Assembly (NCBI GenBank): GCA_010909725.1
Contig: JAACMV010000008.1
Span: 62,001-126,000, forward strand
Length of the DNA stretch: 64,000 bases
Reading direction: 5' to 3'
Source: Picochlorum sp. 'celeri'
Taxonomy: Eukaryota > Chlorophyta > Trebouxiophyceae
The number at the start of each line of letters is the position of its first letter. Position 1 is the stretch's first letter. Below are positions 9,464 to 21,302 of this stretch, piece by piece. The notes under the pieces are model-generated. The model had not been told where the DNA came from. It did no database searches and worked only from the letters and a program-made list of their open reading frames with translations. The translations under genes and the position numbers were made by a program.

Positions 9464-11581
9464 ATGGGTCGTAAGAAAGGAATTCGGTCGCAGGGGCCGA
9501 GAACGAGGAGTCAGAAGGAATTGTTTCCTGCTGACGAGTTGAGTATGGAGTGGTCTCAGGTGAGGAGGGTTGGGTCTGGTCTGACAAACTTGGGGAATAC
9601 ATGTTTTATGAATTCAGTGCTGCAATGTTTGATTCATACTCCTCCTTTGGCAGAGTTGTTACTGTCTGGGAGGAATGTGACGTATACTCGTGTGGATCAT
9701 GGGGAATTGGATCCTATTGGGATGACGCAGAGGCTTATCCAAGAGTCCTTGATGGGGAAGCGGGAGTATGTGTCTCCGGTGCAGCATGCGAAATCATTGA
9801 AGCGAATTAATAGATGGTGCGTGGTTGTTTGGGGGTGGTGGCATGGTATGGATGATGACAATGTGTAACGTGAGTCTCTTGGAGCAGCGTTTGTCTGTAT
9901 CCTGGACAAGGATTCTGTTTATAGTCATAGTTACACTGACATACTGGATGGATTATTATTGTATGCATGAGTGATTGATTGATGCATAGAAATAGACAAG
10001 AGCATGACGTGTATGTTTTTTTAAACCTGGATATGCAGGTTCAAGCTGGGCAGACAAGAGGATGCGCACGAGTACCTGATTGCATTGCTTGATGCTATGC
10101 ATGATCGGAGTATTTCGGGGATGAATCCAAAACCGAGTAGAGAATTAGAATACACCTCATTTATTTATCGGATATTTGGTGGAAAGATTCGATCTCAGTT
10201 GAAGTGTACCCAGTGTGACTATGAGTCCAATACCTATGATCCCTTCTTGGACTTGTCGCTCGAAATCACCCGAGCCCATAGTGTGCAAAAGGCATTGCAG
10301 CGTTTTACCGCAGGGGAAGTTCTTGATGGCGCCAATAGTTATAAATGCCCAAAGCAGAATAAGATGGTCAAGGCAGTGAAGCGGATGATGATTGAGGATG
10401 TGCCCAACGTGCTGATTGTGCAGCTGAAGCGATTTGAATTCAGTAGATCTGGTCGGAAGATTTCCAAGCATGTCGATTTTGATCCAGTGTTGGATCTATC
10501 TCCATTTATGAGTCATCCACCAAAGCATGCTGCATTGTATGATTTGTATGGGATTCTTGTTCATCAGGGACACAGTATGCACAGTGGTCATTATTATTGC
10601 TTTTTAAAGGGGACTGGTGGAGGAGAGTGGCATAAATTTGATGATACGCGAGTATGTGCGACGAGTTCAAGGAATGCCATGGGTCAGTCCCCGTACATTT
10701 TGTTTTATATCAAGAGACAGGCTGCCCCTGAAGGAAAACATGTTGGGAAGGAGGAGGATGTGGTAGAAAAGACACCAGTGGCGCACGTAGAGAAGAAGAA
10801 GAAGAAGAAAAAGAAGAAGGTTCATACGCCTGTGGAAGAAACCACACAAAAGGAAGAGCAGGAGGAGCCCGTTGCTCGGCGGAAAGTCGGTAAAAGAAAG
10901 ATGTCTGCTGAGGAGCAAGAACAGTCCATGGTGCTTCATCAGAAAAAAGCAAAGAAGAAGAAAAAGTCTTCATCCTCACCAAAAGAGGAAGATATGAGGC
11001 CTACTGTGAAATCTCCACTCAGGAGAGTCCGGCGGGGTCGAGTCAATGGATACATAGGTTTCTCCCCCATTGCCCAGCACACAGCGATGCTTTTGAAAAG
11101 CGCGCAGAAACAACATACTAAGGAACGTAGTAGCATGTTGGGCTCTCCGAGTAGCGCAGTGGACGGAAAGAAACATGAGAGTAATGGACCCACTCGAAAG
11201 ACAAAAAGAGCAAATGGTTCCTTGGGTCACAAGGCATCAAATGGCCCCTCCACGGGTCGCAAAGAGGGCAAGGCAAAGATACGAGGAAAGGATGCTGTAG
11301 CAAGCTATAAGACGAGCACAGTTGGAATGGGATTGCAGCAATGGGATGACGTTGACATTGACAGTAAGAGACAGAGAGACCGGAACATGTGGAAGACTGT
11401 GGTCCCAAGAAAGGAAATAGATGCATATGATGCAGAGTATGACAAGGGAAAGACGAAACGAATAAAGGATAAGACAAAATCTAGCGGATATTTAGGCTCC
11501 ACGGCATTTGATGTCGTGGCGAAGAAACTTCGAAATGCCAAAAAAGGCTTGAAAAAGAGCCTGGGGTTTGGTACCATGTAA
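9464..11581 (+). CDS. Ubiquitin carboxyl-terminal hydrolase, USP36/UBP16-like
   Basis: Two exons, 9464..9816 and 10039..11581, give 631 residues. The junction (donor GTGCGT, acceptor TGCAG) restores [15 protein letters not shown], the QEDAHE block of USPs. The catalytic Cys is C47 in [13 protein letters not shown]. The His box is [12 protein letters not shown] at about residue 300, and the Asp box is [10 protein letters not shown] zinc-type CxxC pair sits in KCTQCDYES, with a partly degenerate second half (KCPKQNKMV). After about residue 345 the protein becomes Lys-rich with long poly-Lys runs, as in the nucleolar USP36/USP42 tail. Family role: cleaves ubiquitin from ribosome-biogenesis and chromatin substrates. 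The next gene starts 146 bases downstream. A TGTAA spans the stop. Confidence 0.92.
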
Positions 11582-11727
11582 AATAATGAATTGCCGATTA
11601 ACCATTGTGTTCGATGGGCCATGCGGAAAATAGCAACGACTGCTACGCAACATACAGGAGTGTCCTTCTTCCAGAGTTATCCGCAGTCTTTTAATTCTAA
11701 AATATAACTCTATAGATCGTGACAGGC

Positions 11728-13029
11728 ATGGCATTCAACTTTGGCGCGTCATCAACAACGGTGAGGAGACACTGCGATTTTATTTTCAGTGGCACATCGT
11801 GCCCGTTGCAGTGCTATCCTGTATTCTCATGTATTTACTATGTTTATATGCAGGCGCCAACGTTTAGTTTCAGCTCGACGCCATCGTCAGGGCCAGGGGC
11901 TTCGCCACTTGCAAAAACGTCTTCAACTCCACTTTTTGGCGGTCAGACTGGGACAACAACTTCTGGGTTGTTTGGGTCACAGAACACGGCTGCTGGAACA
12001 AGCTCACCAGGATTCTCTTTCGGTGGAGCGACAGCCCAGCAGCAGCCATCTGGTGGTGGGCTGTTTGGCTCTGCATCATCACAGCCAAGTTCTTCAGCAG
12101 GGGGAGGAGGGTTTTCCTTTAGCCCACAGCAGCCAACAACGTCGCCGTTGTTTGGCGGTGGACAGCATCAACCCAGTATGTTTTCTTCGGGAACAACATC
12201 GAATGCTCTCGTCCCATCTTTGAGTACTGGAGCGCAGGTTTCTGGCACAGCACAGCCACCTGACGATTCTGCTATTCGAGAAATACAGAGCATTCAGGAG
12301 TCATACGTGGCCGCTCCGGGGAATTCACGATTCAAATTTCAGTATTTATTCTTAAATGTAGTAGAAAATCCTGCAGCTCGCGTGAAACCGGGCGATGTGG
12401 ATGAGCTGCAGTGGAGAGAAGCCATGCGCAGGGCTGGTGGACCCGAGAATCCACAGCATTTATGGCCAGTGCCATGCCATGGATTTAAAGGTCTCCTGGA
12501 GCGGAAGCAGGCACAAAACGAAGCGATTAAAGAGCATAAAGAGAGATTAGAATCTTTGCAAAAGAGTGTTGCAGCACTGGCGAATCGTCACGAGACGGTC
12601 GTAAGGGTGCAAATGGATGCCATCAAAGCCAGACAGCAGGAGCTCTCACAACAACTGCTTGCAACACTGAGGCATATCGACTCAATGGAGGGTAGATTTT
12701 CTCGCGCGGTAGGGTACGACACATCCACTCCGAGAAAGTTATTAAAAAAATTGGACGATGAATTGCGGCGAATGGAGTCTGTGATTGCAGCGAATTCAGC
12801 ACATGGTCTGTTAGGGCGAGTGGATTCTGTGGCATCTGCTGCCAGAGTTCAGGCAGGGGGGCATTACGGCCCGCAAACGGATGCCGCTATTGATGAGACA
12901 TCATTATCGCAAGCGTTCATGATACTCAAGGACTATTCAGATGCTATAGGAAAAATGCAGGACGCCATCCATCGACAGGCTAGAGATGTTGCAGTGCTTC
13001 AGGATTGCAAAAGTACAGGAGAGCAGTAA
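11728..13029 (+). CDS. Nucleoporin Nup54 (yeast Nup57 type)
   Basis: Two exons, 11728..11760 (only 33 bases) and 11854..13029, give 402 residues starting MAFNFGASSTT and then APTFSFSS. The N-terminal third is rich in FG dipeptides (LFGG, LFGS, FSFGG), which form the permeability barrier and bind importins. From about residue 145 the Nup54 alpha/beta region begins (SRFKFQYLFLNVV, LWPVPCHGFKGL), followed by long coiled coils (about 240-400) that in the family assemble with Nup58 and Nup62. The intron length is a multiple of three and it is open, so an unspliced reading frame also exists from 11719. I prefer the spliced form because the retained sequence is not FG-like. It converges with the RING gene, with 56 bases between stops. 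Confidence 0.88.
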   Translation: MAFNFGASSTTVRRHCDFIFSGTSCPLQCYPVFSCIYYVYMQAPTFSFSSTPSSGPGASPLAKTSSTPLFGGQTGTTTSGLFGSQNTAAGTSSPGFSFGGATAQQQPSGGGLFGSASSQPSSSAGGGGFSFSPQQPTTSPLFGGGQHQPSMFSSGTTSNALVPSLSTGAQVSGTAQPPDDSAIREIQSIQESYVAAPGNSRFKFQYLFLNVVENPAARVKPGDVDELQWREAMRRAGGPENPQHLWPVPCHGFKGLLERKQAQNEAIKEHKERLESLQKSVAALANRHETVVRVQMDAIKARQQELSQQLLATLRHIDSMEGRFSRAVGYDTSTPRKLLKKLDDELRRMESVIAANSAHGLLGRVDSVASAARVQAGGHYGPQTDAAIDETSLSQAFMILKDYSDAIGKMQDAIHRQARDVAVLQDCKSTGEQ

Positions 13030-13085
13030 GACATCATAGTTACAGTATTTATCTATAATACAAACAAAATATACCAATCTCGTTC

Positions 13086-14100
13086 TTAATTCACACGACT
13101 TTCTCTATTCCCTTGCTCCACATCATCATCAGGAGTGGAATCGACATTGTCTCCAGGCAGTGTCTCCTCCTGCGCTGCTTCCTCCCGTCGGCGCTCTCGT
13201 CTCCTCCTCCTTCTTTCCTGCCTTTCCTCGTCTCTCTCCCTTTCCCGAGACGCGCTTCTATTAGGCAAAATTGTCTGTGATTGAGGCAAAAGTTCCTTTG
13301 CACCCCGATCTGCTTCTTCTTCCTCTGAAAATGACAAATACTCCCTGCACAATGGACATGCTGTGTGCAATCTCTGTCGACTCACCATTCTCCTAAAACA
13401 ACTCTCACACGTGCCATGCTTGCATTTCGTAAACACAATACACTCCCTCAACTCTTCCTTCGTCTTGAGACAGATAGGACACTCGTCAATTGCCAGGTCG
13501 TCATCCATCTGGATCTTTTGAATGAGAAACGTAAATTTATGCGGTTCCTCTTGGGAGGAGGACATGGTCCATCGACCGGCGACCAACATCGTCGCAGGCA
13601 CTTGTCCCGAACGAAGCGCTTTTTGAAACTTCCATCTCTTGTATAGAAAGAATCCTATCAAATACAGAACCATGACAGTTGCCAAACACGCAATCACGAT
13701 CACAGCCACAGGCACATGGCATTCAATGCCATTGCATGGAACCACCCAAGAATACCGATGATAATGCGAATAATTCGTCTCGTGCAGCAGCATTCTCCCC
13801 ACATAATTCTCAGAATCTATATACACCTCCATTGTGTCTATACAAGGGCCCAGTACTGCCAATGCCCACGTTATTTTCCTTCAGGTCAAGTAGTCAACAG
13901 CTGGCACTATGGGTCTTTCAACCCTGAGGCTATACCATTCCTGGAACCATCACCAAATCAGAGATGAAGCTTTTCAAAATAGTCTGTGAACCTGTAGCGA
14001 TAAACCCGTACTTTTTGCCGCCAACAGCAAATACCCTATGACGACGTGGTATTATGAAACTGGGTCGCCTCTCTACCCGGTTCTTGTATGGACACAGGTA
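13086..14100 (-). CDS. Membrane-anchored RING-finger protein (probable E3 ligase), 5' end unresolved
   Basis: The certain part is exon 13086..13855. It encodes a short N-terminal region (PCIDTMEVYIDSENYVG), one transmembrane helix (VPVAVIVIACLATVMVLYLIGFF), a C3HC4 RING (CPICL, CKHGTCESC, CPLC) and an Arg/Glu-rich tail. The frame has no ATG at its 5' edge. A plausible upstream exon ends at 13992: donor GTTCAC and acceptor GGCAG join FAVGGKKYGFIAT to VLGPCIDTME. That exon is open back to about 14100. Beyond a single TGA at 14101-14103 the same frame continues to an ATG at 14220, so another intron probably lies there. The topology suggests a lumenal segment, one TM helix and a cytosolic RING. 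The substrate is unknown. Confidence 0.72.
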
Positions 14101-14398
14101 TCAATGCTTGTAAAACTCTATCAAAAATATGCAGGCTACTAAAAAATGATGCCATATAAGGAAAACGTGTTGTTCATGGTACTTTCTGGTTCTAGAGCAT
14201 ATTGCGCGACATGAGGCCATCCGAACGAATCGAAGAATCTTTCATGGAATCTTCCTAGAATCTGGTGATCAGGAGCTGTTTTTTTTTTCTATGACGCAGA
14301 ACGGCACGTGATAACGACGAAGCATATCTTATTTCATATTCCTTGGACCATGACTGCGAGTCATCATCTGTACATGGATATCAGTAGTAACACATGCA

Positions 14399-15040
14399 TC
14401 ATCGCAGGCGTTTGACCATGTACCAAAACCCAAGCGTTCCCGAAATAGGGATGCAGACCAGTGGAGATGGGATGCACAAAAGCATCCAGAGAATAGGCCG
14501 CCTGAAACCTTCTCTTTGATATAGATGGATCGCACGATTCGTTGCCTCCACATGCAGCGTCATTTTCCGACAGCTGTGTGCCCGAGCTTGCTCTTCCGCC
14601 CATGCCATCAGGGCTTGCCCCACTCCTCTGCCTCGCGCCTCCTTTGATACGCTGATGATGACCACGTAGCATTCCTTCTTCCAGGGTGCCTGACTGAACA
14701 TGGTTTCAATTTTTGACACCCGCAATCGAAGACACAGCGGAAACTTCACTTTGCCGGCAGCTCCAAAAAAACTCTTTGGATTGTCAACAGCATAGTACAC
14801 CTCCTTGGAGGAGTGAAACTTTATGACAATCATGCCCGCCAATTTCCCCTCATTCTGTGGATCCCGTACCACACCAATACACGCAGGGTTCACTTCAAGC
14901 CATATCTGCTCCCAGACGGCCTTTGCCCGTTCCTGACTCATCCCCACATGACGGCATTTTGCCGGAAACCCTTCAGCCATGAGCTGACCCATCTCGGCAA
15001 AATCCCTAGGGTCTTCTGGATGAACCACGTCAAAGGGCAT
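14399..15040 (-). CDS. GNAT-family N-acetyltransferase
   Basis: Single exon, 213 residues. The acetyl-CoA binding motif A is visible as SKEARGRGVGQALM (R/QxxGxG/A) near residues 132-145, preceded by a beta strand (CYVVIISV) and followed by motif B (LHVEATNRAIHLYQREGF). The last 30 residues are hydrophobic (WMLLCIPSPLVCIPISGTL) and may form a membrane tail, which is unusual for a small GNAT. Substrate unknown. The gene is divergent from DNA polymerase alpha with 291 bases between the starts, so they may share a promoter. Confidence 0.82.
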   Translation of the reverse strand: MPFDVVHPEDPRDFAEMGQLMAEGFPAKCRHVGMSQERAKAVWEQIWLEVNPACIGVVRDPQNEGKLAGMIVIKFHSSKEVYYAVDNPKSFFGAAGKVKFPLCLRLRVSKIETMFSQAPWKKECYVVIISVSKEARGRGVGQALMAWAEEQARAHSCRKMTLHVEATNRAIHLYQREGFRRPILWMLLCIPSPLVCIPISGTLGFWYMVKRLR

Positions 15041-15331
15041 TATCGGTGTCTGAATCTGCTACTACTATTTTCGAGATCTCTTCCAGGATCTATTTTCTTA
15101 CTATATGCAATTGAATCAATACCGGATCACAAACCCTACTCCAATGATGAAGAGATGATGAATCCCATACGTGAATAGCGTAATCGTCCTTGATTAAAAC
15201 ATTAGAATACTGAAATTCAAATGTGTTGTTAGCATCTCGCTGACAGATGTTCGAAAATCCAGAGGATTAGGGATGGTTTGCTACTATCCCTCGTAGCACT
15301 ATCAACATTATTTTTTTATAAAATAGATAGT

Positions 15332-18300
15332 ATGGATGGTCAAGGGAGAGCTCGACGGAGAGCTGTGACTGAGCGAGGTGGAAAGAAATTTCGAAATGCG
15401 CTCGATGAATTACGCGAGTTGAAAAAGAGTGGGAAGAAACGGGTGGATGAATATGAAGTTCAGGAAGAAGATAATGTGTACGATGAGGTGAATGAGGACG
15501 AGTATGCGAGAATTGTTCAGAAGAGGCGAGAGGAAGGAGGTGAGTTTCTCTTTTTTAATTTGGCTTGGACAAGAATGGAGATTGTATGGTATGTATTGTA
15601 GGTGGGTTTGTGGTTGGTCACGATGGACTTGGATACACTGATATTGGCGAGGAGATTGAGTGGGTGAATGAGGATGCGCGTCAGGAGGAGGACAAGAGCA
15701 AGGGGGCAAAGAAGAAGAAGAAGGATGGGAAGAAGAGGCAAGGAGAGGAGCCTGTTCCAGGGGCGAAGGAGCGGATGCAGAAAATGTTTCAAACTGCAGC
15801 TGTCAGGAAGCGTATGGTTGCTCCGCAGCCCAAGGCTGTAGCAAAAGTGGATGCGGCAGAGACGGATGCATTGTTGGATGATATTCTTGGGGACTTGGGG
15901 ACGCCGTCCAGCACCAGGAGGACTCATACGTACGTGGATATATATGTATGTGTATGTATTGTCGTGTGCTGATGTTGATGTTTTTGTGTGCAGTCCATCG
16001 ACGCACGGAGGAGCACGGAGGAGTGTAGCCCCATCTACGTCGAGGATGTCTACTGTAGGCCGATCTCGTATGAGCACGATGCCGAGGACCGCGGTGCAGA
16101 GGAATCCTGTTGCGACGTTATCTTTTCAGACACCTCGGCAAGAGAGGCAGCGGTATGGGCAGACTGTTGTCCCTAGGGGACAACAAGAGCAAGATGACGA
16201 CATGTTGGGGGCTGGGGATGATGGGTGCTATGATGACGGCCTCGTGGATGATGCTGGGTGCTATGATGTTGATGATCCTGCAGATGCAGTGGTGGCTGAT
16301 GATGGTCGCGCGCATGTGCATGATGCCGGGCATGATGATGATGATGATCCCACAGAGGCACCTGAACCCATGGTGGTTGAGGAGAAGCAGGATGATGATC
16401 AAGCCGATGCAGTGAATGCTGTGAAGCCAGAAGATGCCGTGGTAGCAGATAAAGAGGATTCTTTGAATAAAGAAGAAGTCGTCACGGACTGGCAGGCGTT
16501 GTATGATGAAGAGTGTGCAGAAGAGGAGGTTGAGGAGAAACCATGGGTTGATGATGGGTCCCTCTCATTGGACGACAACTCTCGTCTCCCTATGTATCTT
16601 ATTGATGCACATGAAGAAATATCACAACCTGGAACGGTATATCTGTTTGGTAAAACCCCAGTTGGAGACAATCAGTATGCCTCCTGCTGTGCAGTTGTAA
16701 AGGATGTGCAGAGGACATTGTTTGTCGTACCAAAAGAGCGCATCGGGCTGCCATTAGACTTTTTAAAATCGGTCTCAACTGACGAAGAAAAGAGAGAAAA
16801 TCTGACAGAATTGCACGCTGCCTTTTCTGATGTCAAGAATGAGGTGAGGCAAGTGCTTGGCAGGCATGGCGTGACAAAAATGACCATGAAACCTGTTCTC
16901 AGGACATATGCTTTTGAGGAAAAATCTGTTTCCCATGGGCAGCAATGGGTACTGAAAGTTCGTTTCGCTAACTCTCGAAGCTCTTTGCCTCTCCATGTAA
17001 ACGGAGAGCATTTTGAGAGAATATTCGGGACGACACAGACAAGTCTGGAGGCTCTTCTCCTCAAGAGGAAGGTCATGGGGCCATCTTGGATCCATGTGAG
17101 CAAGCCAACACGGGTCGATAAAGGATCTCAAGTATCTTACTGTCATATTGAAGTCGAAGTCCAGGGCCATAAAGCCATTACCGCAGCCCCCACTGGATGG
17201 CGACCAGCACCTCCATTATGTGTAGCCTCTCTGTCACTCAAGACTCTCATAAATCCAAACACAGCTGCGAATGAGGTGGTCAGTGCATCGGTTGTCTATA
17301 TGCCAAAAGTGACAACAGATGGTCCTCAGGCTGTGTCAAAGAAAGAAATACGGCATTTCAGCGTCATTAGAAAATTGGATGGCGTGGGGTATCCCTCAGG
17401 CTTTGAGGCCATGGCAAGAAAAGCAAACGAGAGTGATCTTGGAAAGCGCAATGGTGGCATGATTGTGGCACTGCAACCAAATGAGAGAGCTTTATTGACC
17501 ATGATTGTCATGAAGCTGAAAGATCTCGATGTGGATGCATTTGTAGGACACAACTTTTCTGGTTATGATCTTGATGTGCTTTTGCATCGGATGAAGGAAC
17601 TCAAGGTGCCTCACTGGGCCTCTCTTGGTCGCCTGAAGAGGAGTAAATTCCCTAATTTGGGCGGAGGAGGACATTCGTATGGAGGTGGTGCAGGTGCTGG
17701 GGCCCTTTCGGTTGTCGCAGGGAGGCTCATCTGTGACACCTACTTGGCAGCCAGGGATCTGGTGAGAGAGACTGAGTACACCCTTACTGCTCTCAGTCGC
17801 AATCTTCTTGGTGAACTCCGGGTCGAGGTGCACTCCGCAGATATTAAATCTCGCTTTTTGTCGTCACAGAAACTTCTGGAAATGATTCAGCACACAGAGA
17901 GTGATGCCTGGCTTGCCATGAGGTTGGCTTCCTATCTTGCTGTGTTGCCCTTGACTCGACAGCTGGCTGAACTCTCGGGGTCTTTGTGGAGCAAAGCTCT
18001 TTTGAACCAACGCGCTCAGCGCATTGAATATCTACTGTTGCATGAATTCCACAACAATAAATTCATTTTGCCCGACAAGATGAGTGCAAAAGAAAAGGCA
18101 GCTGCTGCTCCAGAAGGGTCTTCATCCAAAAAAGGTGGCAAAGGTCCTCAGTATGCAGGAGGTTTGGTTTTGGAGCCAAAGAAAGGTCTTTACGATAGGT
18201 ATATCCTTCTGTTGGATTTCAATTCTCTATACCCTTCAATCATCCAGGAGTATAATATTTGCTTCACAACAGTTGAACGTCCAGAGGAGGAGGGTGTCAT

Positions 18301-20047
18301 GGCAAAACTTCCAGACTCCAGTGGAGAAAAGGCCCCATTGCCAAGAGTCATCGGCGCCTTGGTAGAGCGTCGACGCCGTGTCAAAGACATGATCAAAGGA
18401 GAGAGGGATAGTGTGAAGAAGGAGCAGTTGAATATTAGACAGCAAGCCCTCAAATTGCTTGCAAATTCCATGTATGGGTGCTTGGGATTCTCGAATTCAA
18501 GGTTCTATGCAAAATCGCTTGCAGAACTCATCACCTCCCAGGGAAGAGAGATTTTGCAGTCCACAGTTGAGCTTGTCCAAGGGAATATTGGAAGAACTGT
18601 AATCTATGGTGATACGGATTCCATCATGGTGGATACGAGCACAGATCAGTTGGCCGATGTGATTGCCCTTGGGCACATTATCAAGAAGGAAGTCAACAAG
18701 CGATATCGCCTCCTCGAGATTGAAATGGATGGTGTTTTCAAACGCATGCTGTTGCTCAAGAAGAAGAAGTACGCAGCCATCAAAATCGAGCGTGGTGCTG
18801 ATGGAAAGGAGATTGAAGTTGTCGAGGCCAAGGGGCTGGATATGGTCCGTCGTGACTGGTGTCCACTTGCGAAGCAAGCATCTCAGTTCTGCTTGGACCA
18901 AATTCTCAGTGGAAAGCCAAAAGAGGAGGTTGTCGGCGCAATTCATGAACACCTTGCCAATTTGGGAAACTCTGTCAGAGAAGGGACAGTACCTCTCAAC
19001 AAGTATGTTGTGACAAAACAGCTTACTAAAAGGCCAGAGGATTATCCAGATGCCAAAAATCAACCACATGTACAAGTCGCATTGAGAAGGAGAGCTGCTG
19101 GAAAGCGAGATGGTGTCATGCCTGGTGAGACCATCCCATACATCATGTGCTCAGAAACTGGAGAGGATGGTGCCATCTTGGAGCAATCCCTGGCCGAACG
19201 TGCAAGAAGTCCAGAAGAAATCTCATCTTCCGGTGGCAAACTGAAAGTTGATACAGACTACTATATTTCACAGCAAGTATTCCCAGTCATCTGTCGTCTT
19301 GTAGCACCCATTGAGGGTACAGATGCAGCGCACATTGCAGAAAGCCTTGGCATGGATGCCAGCAAGTTCAAGGCAACAGGCCTGCACGCCACGCTCAACC
19401 CAACAGAAGCCTTGGAAAATGCTCTTTCGGGACTGGATGACGATGATAGATTCAAGGACTGCGCGCCATTGGAACTCAAATCACGTTCAGGGAAGATGTT
19501 TGAATTCAAAGGAGTCAGAGAACTCCTCAAAGTTGACGATGCAGCTGTCGCCTGTGCCTTCGATGCCCCGGGTGAGGATGCACCCCTCACACCAGCGCAA
19601 ATTGCAAACCAGACGCGTCTCCGATCCCGCAGCGCCATCAAAAAGTACTATCAGGGCTGGATGGTCAGTGATGACGAGATGAACCCTTGCAGAACTAGAA
19701 ACATTTGCCTCAGGGATTTACCAGATACTGCTCCAGGTACCGCACCTCCAGATCTGAGGTGTTCTGGAACGATGCACCCAGAAATATCAGAGGCAAAGCT
19801 GTATACAGAGCTCTCATACCTTTCCAGACTCTTTGATATTGATGGAGCTGTCAAAGCGCTGGGACAGAACAATGAACGTGCAAAGACCGCTGCCTTGACC
19901 AAACTCGCACCCATCCGAAACGCACTGGATTTCATTGCAGCTCAATCTGCTATCCTCCTCAACAAATCTGGTTACAAGTGGATCGACCTGTCATCCTTGT
20001 TTGGCACACTTGGTCAGCACAAGAAGCACATTGGATCTGTCCATTGA
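15332..20047 (+). CDS. POLA1: DNA polymerase alpha catalytic subunit
   Basis: Three exons, 15332..15539, 15602..15929 and 15994..20047, give 1529 residues, the family's usual size. Donors are GTGAGT and GTACGT. The N-terminus (FRNALDELRELKKSGKK) matches the conserved Pol alpha start. It is followed by an acidic Asp-rich stretch (about 180-290) with imperfect repeats. The family B motifs are clear: A DFNSLYPSIIQEYN near 920, B KLLANSMYGCLGF near 1000, and C YGDTDSIMV near 1049. The exonuclease-like domain is inactive in this family. In the complex it extends primase RNA primers with DNA. The C-terminal region that normally holds two Cys4 zinc modules seems degenerate: module 1 shows no CxxC pairs, and module 2 keeps only part of its Cys set around NPCRTRNIC and RCSGTM. 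TGTAA follows the stop at about 20088. Confidence 0.96.
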
Positions 20048-20145
20048 CTGAGGGCACTCAAAAATATAATTGACTGACCCACTGCGTGTAACAAGTGTTA
20101 TTAGTACATGTAATTATCTTTATAATTCACGCATCAAAGGCCATC

Positions 20146-21241
20146 ATGCCAAAGGATGGCAAGAAACTTGTCTTGGGCATTGAAGGTTCAGCAAACAAAA
20201 TTGGAGTAGGCATTGTGAACGAAGATGGAGATATTCTAAGCAATCCAAGACATACGTAAGTTGATATTCTGGCATTGGTTGGACAATGCGCGATCAGACT
20301 GACCTCTTTGCAAGATGCCATGCAGATACATAACTCCGCCAGGTGAAGGTTTTCTTCCGAGGGAAACCTCAATTCACCATCGAGAATGGGCTATTCCTTT
20401 AGTTAAACAAGCAATGGAAGAAGCGGGCGTCTCATCGGAGCAGATTGACTGCATTGCATTCACAAAAGGCCCTGGTATGGGTGGACCACTGGCAACCTGT
20501 GCTCTTGTGGCTCGAATGTTATCATTGATGTGGAGGGTGCCAATCATAGGAGTCAATCATTGTGTTGGACATATTGAAATGGGTCGACTTGTCACTGGTG
20601 CAGAGGATCCAGTGGTGCTGTATGTGAGTGGAGGCAACACACAAGTTATTGCCTACTCTGAGAAAAAGTATAGAATCTTTGGAGAAACCATTGATATGGC
20701 GGTTGGGAATTGCTTGGATAAATTCGCCCGAGTTTTAGGACTATCGAATGATCCAGCACCGGGATACAACATTGAGCAATTAGCGAAGAAGGGGAAAAAG
20801 TATATACCATTGCCGTATTGTGTCAAGGGCATGGATGTCTCATTTTCTGGCATTCTCACATCTGCGGAAACCCTGGTCAAAGAATTGATTCCGAAAGGAG
20901 AGGCGACTCCAGCAGATATGTGTTTCTCTCTTCAGGAGACGATTTTTGCCATGCTTGTGGAAATTACGGAACGAACCATGGCGCATGTTGGTGCAAATGA
21001 TGTACTGATTGTGGGTGGCGTTGGATGTAATGTTAGGCTTCAGGAAATGATGAATACAATGGCCAAGGAGCGAGATGGCAGACTGTACGCTACAGATGAT
21101 AGATATTGTATAGATAATGGTGCCATGATTGCATGGCCAGGGTATTTGGCATGGAAGTGTGGGCAGACGACGCCAATTGAAGAGACCTGGTGCACTCAAC
21201 GGTTTCGAACAGATGAAATGGTGATTGAATGGAGAGAGTAG
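20146..21241 (+). CDS. KAE1: Kae1/OSGEP, KEOPS tRNA N6-threonylcarbamoyladenosine transferase
   Basis: Two exons, 20146..20255 and 20326..21241, give 341 residues. The junction (donor GTAAGT) yields [18 protein letters not shown], exactly as in eukaryotic Kae1. The metal-binding HxxxH is in [13 protein letters not shown]. The ASKHA nucleotide-fold blocks [13 protein letters not shown] and [15 protein letters not shown] are intact, and the ending IEWRE is typical. It lacks a transit peptide, so it is the cytosolic/nuclear KEOPS enzyme rather than the organellar Qri7 type. It transfers threonylcarbamoyl to A37 of ANN-decoding tRNAs. Its stop lies 61 bases from the convergent DnaJ gene. Confidence 0.96.
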
Positions 21242-21302
21242 ATCAGTAATCAAGTATTAATTTGTTTACATACTCAGTATCATACATATTGTTTGAAGTA
21301 CT

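Noticed and set aside
10790..10820. (AAG/GAA)n run as a microsatellite feature
   Set aside because: It encodes the poly-Lys tail of the USP36-like protein and is explained by coding.
18497..19075. 192-codon minus-strand frame inside Pol alpha
   Set aside because: Antisense to conserved polymerase motifs B and C. No family resemblance.
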